Positions 8,980 to 16,935 of a stretch of DNA of 64,000 bases are shown piece after piece (within the stretch, counting starts at the first letter, position 1; each line of letters starts with the position of its first letter). The position numbers and the translations under genes are program-made. The notes under the pieces are model-generated. The model was not told where the DNA came from. It did not search any database and saw nothing but the letters and a program-made list of their open reading frames with translations. The stretch is from positions 868,001 to 932,000 of the forward strand of contig JACJYR010000003.1 of the NCBI GenBank assembly GCA_020636005.1, given 5' to 3'. This DNA comes from Lewinellaceae bacterium (GTDB lineage: Bacteria; Bacteroidota; Bacteroidia; Chitinophagales; Saprospiraceae).

Positions 8980-11040
8980 ATGAAGAATTTCAATCAATAT
9001 ATACTCTTGTGCCTGCTGTTGCTGACAGGCTTCGGAGCCTTTGCTTCAAGCCACCGGGAGGCGCCACTTATCGCCGACGACCCATTGGCGGACAACGTGG
9101 ACTTGTACGCTTTCAGAAGCCCGGACAAGCCCAACACCATCGTTATCATCGCCACCTTCAACCCACTGCAGTTGCCGCATGGCGGGCCGAACTACTACCA
9201 GTTTGGTGAAGACATCCGCTACGAAATCCACATAGATAACGACGCCAGCAAACCGGGCGACGAGATCATTTATCGCTGGACTTTCAAGACCAAAAACGAA
9301 GACCCCTCCACGTTTTTCAACATCCGCCTGGGCAAGCGCAACCTGCGCAGCACCTATACGCTGGAGAAAAGCATCAATGGCGGCCAGTCGTTTGTCCGCA
9401 TCATGTTCAATGGCGACGTGCCGCCGCCCAATATCGGCGAGCGGAGCATCGAATCCCCGATTGGCTTGAATACGCCTTATGAAAAACTTTTTCAGCGGGC
9501 TGTCCGCAAAACCAATACTGGCGAAAACGTATTTGTCGGCCCGGTGGACGATCCTTTCTTTGTGGATCTGGGCGGCATTTTCGACCTGGGCGATGCCCCC
9601 CGCCAAATGGGCGGCGCAAGGGACGGCCTGGCCTGCATGAACACCAGCGCCCTGGCCCTGGAAATACCGATTTTCAAGCTGACCAAAGCTGGTACCCCCT
9701 CTAACCCAAACCCCAACAACATCCTTGACGACCGCTTCGTCATCGGTGTGTGGGCCTCTGCCAGCCGCCGCAAAATCAGGACTTTGTCGCCTGGCAGCGT
9801 CAGCGAAGATGGCGATTGGGTGCAGGTTTCCCGCCTCGGAATGCCGCTGACCAACGAAGCCGTTATACCCATCGGTTACAAAGACTATTGGAACGCCATC
9901 ACGCCTTACGACGAACTGAGCGACACGGTGCTGGATCCGTTCTTTTACAATCCCGAACTCGCCCTTTACATGGACGACAGCCAATTTGGCGGTGCCGTCC
10001 CGAGTTTTGCCCCCCTGCGCATCCAACGCAACTCCCTGGGCATGTTCGACTTCGGCAATGGCCAGGATGGCCTTTACGGATTAAAGGGCTCACCGGCAGT
10101 TGCAGGTACAGCATTGGACGATGCCATTTTTGGCACCTTGCTGCTGCCTGGCCCCGGAATGCCCCGCTCGGTAGATTTGTGGCCGATATTCCATACAGGT
10201 GTGCCGAATTTCCCGCCCTACCAACTGGCGACCGGCAAAAACGGTAACCCATTGGCTGCAGGCAAGCCTTTCGTCAACAACTTCCTGCCCAACGGCGGTG
10301 ACATGCTCCGCCTGAACATGGCCGTGCCACCGACTAAGCGGAGCGATCCAAAATTCAGTTCATTGGGCCTCATTCAGGCTGCGGTGCTTGGCTTGACCGA
10401 CCCTGCCTACAATGGCTCAACTGCGGTGCAGTTCATACCCAACATGGACGGCTTCCCCAATGGCCGCCGCCTGGAGGACGACGTGACCCGCATCGAATTG
10501 CAGGCTGTGGCCGGTGTAGCGCTGGCTGCCATTGGCCTCTGGTACGATGACTATGTTGCCGGTCAAAGCCCGGTAACACAGGATCTGCTGGACGTGCTAA
10601 CCTATACAACTGGCGTGGAGGCCAACGATGCCGCATTTGGCAACAAATTCCCCTACCTGGCCATGCCCTGGGCTGGCGACGGCGACTGTAGCGGTATCAT
10701 TGCACAAAATGCACAGATGAAACCTACCGCCTCACGCAGTGCGGTCGGGGTAGCGGCGCCACAAGCCATTGGCAAGTCGTTTATGATGGGCAACTACCCG
10801 AACCCCTTCAAAGGACAAACGTCCCTGCAATACGAAGTGGCCGAGGCTGGCAACCTGAACATTGGGGTGTACGACATGAGCGGCAGGCTGGTGCACACCC
10901 TCGTGAACGGTGAAGTGGAACAAGGCCGGTATTCGGTCGAATTCAACGGCTCCGATCTCGTGCCCGGTATCTATTTCGCCAAGGCAGTGGATGGCAACGG
11001 CCAACTGCTGGAAGTGGTGAAAATGATCAGGACTAAATAG
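8980..11040 (+). CDS. DUF4331 family protein with T9SS sorting domain, copy 2
   Basis: 686 aa. It has a signal peptide (residues 1-22, ending FGAFA), then SSHREAPLIADDPLADNVDL and a full DUF4331 region closely matching copy 1. The extra C-terminal part (about 600-686) has the type A T9SS sorting pattern: MGNYPNPFKGQTSLQYEV, NIGVYDMSGRLVHTLV, and a final VPGIYFAKAV before the basic end. This predicts export across the outer membrane and surface attachment. Copies 1 and 2 share long almost identical DNA runs, especially 8350-8535 versus 10133-10318, which suggests a recent duplication or gene conversion. Confidence 0.87.
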   Translation: MKNFNQYILLCLLLLTGFGAFASSHREAPLIADDPLADNVDLYAFRSPDKPNTIVIIATFNPLQLPHGGPNYYQFGEDIRYEIHIDNDASKPGDEIIYRWTFKTKNEDPSTFFNIRLGKRNLRSTYTLEKSINGGQSFVRIMFNGDVPPPNIGERSIESPIGLNTPYEKLFQRAVRKTNTGENVFVGPVDDPFFVDLGGIFDLGDAPRQMGGARDGLACMNTSALALEIPIFKLTKAGTPSNPNPNNILDDRFVIGVWASASRRKIRTLSPGSVSEDGDWVQVSRLGMPLTNEAVIPIGYKDYWNAITPYDELSDTVLDPFFYNPELALYMDDSQFGGAVPSFAPLRIQRNSLGMFDFGNGQDGLYGLKGSPAVAGTALDDAIFGTLLLPGPGMPRSVDLWPIFHTGVPNFPPYQLATGKNGNPLAAGKPFVNNFLPNGGDMLRLNMAVPPTKRSDPKFSSLGLIQAAVLGLTDPAYNGSTAVQFIPNMDGFPNGRRLEDDVTRIELQAVAGVALAAIGLWYDDYVAGQSPVTQDLLDVLTYTTGVEANDAAFGNKFPYLAMPWAGDGDCSGIIAQNAQMKPTASRSAVGVAAPQAIGKSFMMGNYPNPFKGQTSLQYEVAEAGNLNIGVYDMSGRLVHTLVNGEVEQGRYSVEFNGSDLVPGIYFAKAVDGNGQLLEVVKMIRTK

Positions 11041-11465
11041 TGAATGGTGAATGGTGAATGGTGAATGGTTAATGGTTGGCCTAAAATATCAATAATGGCT
11101 TCATTTATAAAGTTTGTTGATTTTCAGGAGGTTAAATCATGGTGATTTAGTACTGCCGAAAATAAGTTTTTAATAATCACCGTCCCATCGGGACGGAATC
11201 TTTGTAGGATTTGTAAGCATCAATGGTCTCCGTTCCATCGGAACGGTATCTGAGAAGCAACGACATATCGTTCCTACGGAACGAAAGACCTCGGTTCATA
11301 GCAAGCTACAAAGATTCCGTCCCGCTGGGACGCCCTATGGCATTTTATAAAAAACTTATTTTCGGCGGTAGCAAATCACCATGATTACGTCTCCCAGACA
11401 GCTCAAAATGTGGCCATTTATTTAACCCAATATTTGCACCATTCACCATTCACCATTCACCATTC
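11041..11465. repeat. About 425-bp nested imperfect palindrome
   Basis: The outer arms are short tandem repeats of GGTGAAT on the left (11042-11069) and the complementary CACCATT on the right (11438-11463). Inside, 11134-11170 pairs with about 11350-11387 (left TGATTTAGTACTGCCGAAAA; right its near-exact complement). Then 11181-11207 pairs with 11306-11332 (26 of 27 bases). Two small hairpins sit at the core: CGTTCCATCGGAACG near 11231 and CGTTCCTACGGAACG at 11269-11283. The left end touches the DUF4331 stop codon and the right end lies 50 bp before the TPR gene. It may be a MITE-like element or a very long transcript hairpin. Confidence 0.85.
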
Positions 11466-11512
11466 TCTATTAAAAACTCTCATTTCTCAATTAAAACTAA
11501 AAATTTTCGATT

Positions 11513-12772
11513 ATGTACCCGTTTAACAAAATAACAACCCTCCTTTTGGCTGCTTTCATGGCAGCCAGTATCTATGCCTGCGTTGAAAAAGGCAACTCCC
11601 AGAATGCAACTGCCGAATCTTCCGCCGGCTTGGCGGTGATGGATAAAATACCAGCCCTGCTGGATCGTCCTGAAAACCTTTGGTATGGAAATGAATGGCA
11701 AACCACCCAAAATGCTTATGGCAAAGCCCGCCAGGAGTTAATAAAAGACCCCAATGCGAAAGAACCCTGGCTCAACCTCGCCGAAGTGTTCATCCTGGAA
11801 GCCAGGGTGACAGGCGAGCACCCGCATTATTACCCTGCTGCACTGCAAGTGCTGGACGAAATGTTGTCCAAAAACTTCGACCCCAAAGACATGCGGGATA
11901 TGGACTTGAAATTCCGGGGGCTTTCCGACAAGGCGAGCGTGGAACTCTCCCTGCACGAGTTTGCCAAGGCATTGGAGACCGGGAAGCAAGCTGTTGAAAT
12001 CAACCCTCACAATGCAGCTGTTTACGGTGTGCTGGTAGATGCCAACGTAGAACTTGGCCAGTACGAAGAGGCCGTAAAAATGGCCGACAAGATGGTGAGC
12101 ATCCGCCCAGACCTGCGCTCTTATTCCCGGGTTTCTTACCTGCGTGAAATTTATGGCGACGTGAATGGCTCTATCGAGGCAATGGACATGGCCGTGAAAG
12201 CGGGCGCTCCCGGCACCGACCAGACTGCCTGGACGAGGCTAACGCTCGGCAACCTGTATAAGCACTACGGCAAGGACAAAGAGGCTGAAATGCAGTATCT
12301 CATCATTTTGGAAGAAAGGCCGGACTATCCTTTTGCATTGGCTGCCCTTGGAAATATCGAGACAGAGCGGAAAAACTATACCAAGGCCCTGGACTACCTG
12401 CAAAAAGCAGCCGCCATCATCCCCGAAGTCAGTTTCTACGAAGGCATGGCCAAGGTATATAAGGCCACCGGGCAACAGGATCAGTTGCAAAAAACAGTTG
12501 ACGAAATCATTGCCATGATGGAAGACGATGCCGCCCACGGCCACAACATGGATCTCGAATTTGCCAAGGTCTATGCCGACCTGAAGGGCGACCCCGCCAA
12601 GGCCCTGGCATACGCCCAAAAAGAATACGACCGCCGCCCGGACAACATTGACGTAAACGGGGAAATGGCCGACCTTTATTTTAAAATGGGCGATAATCAA
12701 AAAGCAACAATGCACCTGGAAAAGGCCCTGCGCACCGGTTCGAAGAAGCCGGAGTGGCTGGCGCTTAAATAG
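11513..12772 (+). CDS. TPR-repeat lipoprotein
   Basis: 419 aa. The N-terminus is a lipoprotein signal (MYPFNKITTLLLAAFMAASI, then YAC; lipid Cys23), so the protein is anchored in a membrane. From about residue 60 to the end it is built of tetratricopeptide-like helical hairpins, for example NAAVYGVLVDANVELGQYEE, AWTRLTLGNLYKHYGKDKEA, PFALAALGNIETERKNYTKA and VNGEMADLYFKMGDNQKATM. TPRs form scaffolds for protein binding. It follows the two DUF4331 genes on the same strand, separated by the long palindrome, and may be their partner. The partner role is inferred from position only. Confidence 0.82.
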   Translation: MYPFNKITTLLLAAFMAASIYACVEKGNSQNATAESSAGLAVMDKIPALLDRPENLWYGNEWQTTQNAYGKARQELIKDPNAKEPWLNLAEVFILEARVTGEHPHYYPAALQVLDEMLSKNFDPKDMRDMDLKFRGLSDKASVELSLHEFAKALETGKQAVEINPHNAAVYGVLVDANVELGQYEEAVKMADKMVSIRPDLRSYSRVSYLREIYGDVNGSIEAMDMAVKAGAPGTDQTAWTRLTLGNLYKHYGKDKEAEMQYLIILEERPDYPFALAALGNIETERKNYTKALDYLQKAAAIIPEVSFYEGMAKVYKATGQQDQLQKTVDEIIAMMEDDAAHGHNMDLEFAKVYADLKGDPAKALAYAQKEYDRRPDNIDVNGEMADLYFKMGDNQKATMHLEKALRTGSKKPEWLALK

Positions 12773-12838
12773 TTTTGGATTTTGGGTTTCAATGAACACT
12801 TAAACTCGGAATTCAAAACTTTTACTAAACGGGTATAA

Positions 12839-12871
12839 GAAAGGGGACATGTGTATGCGTGTTCCCTTTTA
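12839..12871 (+). terminator. Probable terminator after the TPR lipoprotein gene
   Basis: An AAAGGGGACA-type arm pairs imperfectly with TGTTCCCTTTT across a 10-nt loop, followed by a T-rich stretch. It lies 67 bp past the stop codon. Confidence 0.5.
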
Positions 12872-13009
12872 CTCTTTAAGCAGTACCAAGAATAACCGTG
12901 CTGCGATCCATTCAACCAATTAATTCAAAAAATTCCCATCTATTTATTACATTTGGCCATCAGCCGCTTTCCTGGTTCCCCCTTGCTTTTTCTTAACTTC
13001 TAAATACAA

Positions 13010-13918
13010 ATGATTATGATCATGTCCCACCAACACTGGATTAGCCGCACAAAACGAAACTTTCATGGCCGATCCGCTTCGCTCAGGGCTGTTGATTCAG
13101 CCTTACGGAATTATCACCGCAACACTTCCATCAGAACGGCTACGGCCTTATTTAATGCCTTGAAAACCTGGATAGAAAACAAAAGGGGGCGTTGGAAGGC
13201 CAGCATTCGAAATTCAAAGATTGAAACAGACAGTGGAAAAGGAACGGTTGAAACTTTGCTGGATCAAATTATTGCACAATACACCCAATTCCGTCCTATG
13301 GCAGCTCCTTTTATTGCACAAAGTGCGGCACCGCCGCCGCCTCCAATGGTGCATGGGAACAAGGCCCACCAAATGGACGAAGATGGCGGCCACCATATTA
13401 TCCCCATCCAGGTAGAAGAAAATTCCTGTGGGCCAGCCTGCGTCCGGCAGGTCATCAAGCTGGTGTCAAACGAAGATCACGGAGAAGATTTTATCCGTGC
13501 ATTGGTCGAACAAGCCGAGGAGGGCGGCGCATACGGTGGCAGCCTGGGAGGCGGGGGTGTCGTATCGGGCAGCGGAAACCACAATTGGGGCGCTGGTGGT
13601 GGCGGCACCTGGCTCGTTCCGGCTGCACTCACGGCGGCCAAAATAGAAAACAGTACCAACACCAATCCCTCCACCCTGTTGCAATCCTCCAAAAAGAGGC
13701 CTGCCATCGGGGTTGTCAGATGGACGAATGGTGGGCTGCATTATGTAGTCGTCGCCGGCAGGAGCCGTAAGGGAAACCTCATTGTGTTGGATCCCTATTA
13801 CGGTGTGCAGCACGTGCCGGTCAGCGGGGCGAACCCTGGCCCATACAATCCCACCGATAAAGCGGGCCGGGTACAAGTCAATGGCGTATGGTACCCTTGG
13901 GTCTGCCTGACGAAGTGA
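13010..13918 (+). CDS. Papain-like / C39-like cysteine peptidase domain protein
   Basis: 302 aa. The C-terminal half is a papain-like peptidase of the C39 type: ENSCGPACVRQV places the nucleophile at Cys140 with the usual CGPA context, GGLHYVVVAG gives His244, and VLDPYYG gives Asp261. Between Cys and His lies a very Gly-rich insert (about residues 168-200: GGSLGGGGVVSGSG). The N-terminal part (about 10-105) is a basic helical region with no family I can name. There is no signal peptide or membrane span, and no ABC exporter neighbour, so a bacteriocin-processing role is unlikely. A stand-alone effector or intracellular peptidase is possible. It is monocistronic. Confidence 0.72.
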   Translation: MIMIMSHQHWISRTKRNFHGRSASLRAVDSALRNYHRNTSIRTATALFNALKTWIENKRGRWKASIRNSKIETDSGKGTVETLLDQIIAQYTQFRPMAAPFIAQSAAPPPPPMVHGNKAHQMDEDGGHHIIPIQVEENSCGPACVRQVIKLVSNEDHGEDFIRALVEQAEEGGAYGGSLGGGGVVSGSGNHNWGAGGGGTWLVPAALTAAKIENSTNTNPSTLLQSSKKRPAIGVVRWTNGGLHYVVVAGRSRKGNLIVLDPYYGVQHVPVSGANPGPYNPTDKAGRVQVNGVWYPWVCLTK

Positions 13919-13968
13919 ACTCATACTGCATTGCAGCAGGTTTTGTGCAAATACCAGATAAATATGTT

Positions 13969-14168
13969 CGCTCATCCCCTCTTTAAGTTGGAGTGGGCAT
14001 TTCAGCACCGTTTTAGTTTTGAGAGGCCGGGTTATCAAACCCGGCAGTTTGGCGCCGGAACCGCCGGGTTTGATAACCCGGCCTCTGCACCTACAAGGAA
14101 CCGCCGGGTTTGATAACCCGGCCTCTCCACTTAAAAGTCTGTATTTCACTTCAAAGAGGGGAAGAGCG
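13969..14168. repeat. MITE-like repeat with terminal inverted repeats, copy 1
   Basis: A 200-bp element bounded by near-inverted ends (left CGCTCATCCCCTCTTTAA, right CAAAGAGGGGAAGAGCG). Inside are three arms of a strong palindrome built on GCCGGGTTATCAAACCCGGC and its complement. A second copy lies at 58401-58560. This copy has one extra unit of about 40 bp (14088-14127) compared with copy 2, so the internal hairpin unit can duplicate. Confidence 0.8.
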
Positions 14169-14334
14169 AATCTGTCATGCTTTTTCAGGCAGGAACTGTC
14201 TTCGATTAAATGAGGCAATTTTGCGATTCAGAGTGAAGTTTGGTCAAAAATTTTATTCTTAAAACTTTGGGCGATCAGCAAACCTGTGGTGAAAAAAGCT
14301 GTCATTCCCACATTCCTTCATCCTATCCTGGCCC

Positions 14335-16779
14335 ATGCTCAGCAACTACCTGAAAATCGCTATCCGCAACCTCTGGAAACAGAAAGGTTTCACCTTTATC
14401 AACCTCACGGGCATGGCCGTCGGCATGGCCTGCTGCTTTCTGTTACTGGTGTATGTCAACCATGAAATGCACTACGACGAATTTTACCCCAACCTGGACA
14501 GGCTGTACCGGGTGAGCTATTTCCCCGGCGTATCGGAAGGGATGGAACTGGTGCAGGTGCCTGCGCCGATGGCCCCGGCCATGAAGGAGGAAATGCCACA
14601 GATTGAACAAATAGCCCGTATGTACAGGCGGGGCATCAGTGTGCGCAAAGTGGGCGGCGATAAAAGTTTTGAACTCGACCGGGCGCATTTTGTGGACAGC
14701 ACGGTACAGGAAGTGTTCGGCATGGAATACTTGCAGGGCGATCCTGGATCAGCCCTTCGAAGCCCGTTTTCGGTGGTGCTGACGGATAAAACGGCAAGTA
14801 TGCTTTTTGGAAAAGAAAACCCGATGGGCGGGCAACTGATGCTGGCCAGCGGCGGGCCGTTTACCGTCACGGGCGTGGTGAAAGCATTTCCCGAAAACGC
14901 CCACCTCCATTTCGACCTGTTGGTGCCTTTCCAAAACATGGCTGACGTGGAGCCGCCCTTCGCCAAGGCTTCCATTGATTATGTGCTCAACAATAATTGG
15001 GTTGCGTCCCATTCCATGACTTATGTGCTGTTGAAACCCGGAGCCGATCCGAAAGATGTTGATGCCGCATTCCCGGATTTTATCAAGCGGCATGGCCATA
15101 AGGAAATGGCGGAGAAGCAGCGCTTTACCCTTTTTCCGGTAAAGGACATCCACCTGAAATCTACTTCCATGGGGGAAGTAGAACCACAGGCCAACCCTGT
15201 TTACCTGCGGCTGTTTTTGGGCATCGGATTCCTTATTTTACTGATTGCCTGCATCAATTTTATTAATCTGTCCACGGCCTCTTATCTGACCCGTATGAAA
15301 GAAGTCGGTGTGCGGAAAGTGCTCGGCGCAGCCCGCCGTGGCCTTATCGGGCAGTTCCTGGGCGAAACGCTGATGCTCAGTTTCGGGGCCTTCCTGATAG
15401 CCCTGGGGTTACTTGATTTGCTGATACCGCACCTTGGTTTTTTGGTCAACAAACAATTGAGTTTCAGTTTGGTAAAGCAATGGCCGCTTTCTCTCGGCTT
15501 TGTTGCTGTTTTCCTCCTGGCGGGCGTGTTGGCAGGCACTTATCCAGCCTTTTTTGCCAGCCGTTTCGATCCGGTAGAGATTTTTCAAAGTAAAATACGC
15601 AAAGCAGGAAGCGGAGGCAACTGGCTGCGAAAAAGCTTGATAACTGTTCAATTTGCCGTTGGCATCCTGCTCATCAGCGGTACGTTTATCATTTTATCGC
15701 AGTTGAATTTCTGGCGAAGCCAACCGCTGGGTTTCGACAAAGAACAAGTGTTGCTGGTGCCCCTGCAAAGCCCAAACATGAACAGCCTTTTCGCCCCTGC
15801 CGATTCCACGCTGCGGGCCAGGATGAATTCCTTTGAAGAAAAACTGCTGCAAAACCCCAATATTGAGGCTGTCACACTCGGCTCGGCCATGCCTGGCATG
15901 GGCAGGGTGTACCATCCCGTCACCACCGATGTGATTACAAAAGAAGACAACCTGTTCCTGCCTTCTGCCGCAGTGGATTACAACTACGTTGAAACCTTTA
16001 AGCTGGAGATGGTGGCAGGCCGTGATTTCGACAAATCATTTGGCACCGATCATTTGGATGCTTATGTCGTTAATGAATCGGCGGTGAGAGCATTGCGATT
16101 TGATTCCCCAGAAGACGCCCTTGGTAAAAAATTGACCAAGGGCGGCAAAACGGGAAAGATCATCGGCGTGGTGAAAGATTACTCCACCGCCGGCCTGCAA
16201 ATGGCGATGGAACCGATGTTGCTCGATGTGTCGCCCGGTACTTTCAACACCTTTGCCATCCGCCTGAAAAACGGCGACCTGCCGGCAACCCTCCGCTACG
16301 TGGAGGCCACCTGGCAAGACTATTTTCCCGCCAAAGCCTTTGAACACTCCTTCATGGACGACGACCTCAACAACGCTTACGAAGAGGAGGGACGGCTGGC
16401 ATCGCTCGGCAGTCATTTTGCCGGCATCGCTATTTTCCTATCCTGTTTCGGACTGTTCGGCCTCATCAGCCTGACGGTGCAGCACCGGGCCAAGGAAATA
16501 GGCATCCGCAAAGTCCTCGGGGCCACGGTCGGCGGCATTGTTGCGCTGTTGTCAAAAGATTTTTTGCTGCTCGTCGTCATTGCTTTTCTGATAGCCGCAC
16601 CTCTTGCATGGTATATTATGAACCAATGGCTGGCCGACTTTGCCTACCATATCGACCTGCAATGGTGGCATTTTGCGGTGGCTGGGCTGGCGGCAGTCCT
16701 GGTGGCTTTTTTGACGATGAGTTTTCAAAGTGTAAAAGCTGCCCTGGCAAATCCCATCCGCTCTTTGCGGAGCGAATAA
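14335..16779 (+). CDS. ABC transporter permease, MacB/FtsX type
   Basis: 814 aa. It starts LSNYLKIAIRNLWKQKGFTF with a first membrane span at about residues 22-42, the usual beginning of Bacteroidota MacB-like permeases. A periplasmic MacB-PCD domain follows (about 45-275), then an FtsX domain (about 285-410) opening IGFLILLIACINFINLSTAS with the coupling motif KEVGVRKVLGA. A second half has another periplasmic segment and FtsX domain (about 690-805, KEIGIRKVLGATVGGIVALL). Such permeases act with a separate ATPase as mechanotransmission pumps or lipoprotein/antimicrobial exporters. No ATPase gene is adjacent, so its partner is elsewhere. Confidence 0.9.
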   Translation: MLSNYLKIAIRNLWKQKGFTFINLTGMAVGMACCFLLLVYVNHEMHYDEFYPNLDRLYRVSYFPGVSEGMELVQVPAPMAPAMKEEMPQIEQIARMYRRGISVRKVGGDKSFELDRAHFVDSTVQEVFGMEYLQGDPGSALRSPFSVVLTDKTASMLFGKENPMGGQLMLASGGPFTVTGVVKAFPENAHLHFDLLVPFQNMADVEPPFAKASIDYVLNNNWVASHSMTYVLLKPGADPKDVDAAFPDFIKRHGHKEMAEKQRFTLFPVKDIHLKSTSMGEVEPQANPVYLRLFLGIGFLILLIACINFINLSTASYLTRMKEVGVRKVLGAARRGLIGQFLGETLMLSFGAFLIALGLLDLLIPHLGFLVNKQLSFSLVKQWPLSLGFVAVFLLAGVLAGTYPAFFASRFDPVEIFQSKIRKAGSGGNWLRKSLITVQFAVGILLISGTFIILSQLNFWRSQPLGFDKEQVLLVPLQSPNMNSLFAPADSTLRARMNSFEEKLLQNPNIEAVTLGSAMPGMGRVYHPVTTDVITKEDNLFLPSAAVDYNYVETFKLEMVAGRDFDKSFGTDHLDAYVVNESAVRALRFDSPEDALGKKLTKGGKTGKIIGVVKDYSTAGLQMAMEPMLLDVSPGTFNTFAIRLKNGDLPATLRYVEATWQDYFPAKAFEHSFMDDDLNNAYEEEGRLASLGSHFAGIAIFLSCFGLFGLISLTVQHRAKEIGIRKVLGATVGGIVALLSKDFLLLVVIAFLIAAPLAWYIMNQWLADFAYHIDLQWWHFAVAGLAAVLVAFLTMSFQSVKAALANPIRSLRSE

Positions 16780-16935
16780 CCCATTGAGCCTGCAATCATT
16801 TGTGGTTCCGGCTGTTATTCAAATCAATCGCCAAAGGCAATTTTCAAAATGCACAAAATCCATCCGCGTGCGGTATAAAATCTCCCAACTACTTCCATTT
16901 CCCCCACATTCCCTATTTTCGCAAAAAAAACAACC

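Noticed and set aside
11041..11465. Ordinary Rho-independent terminator
   Set aside because: Far too long and nested, without the short GC stem plus T tail at the gene end.
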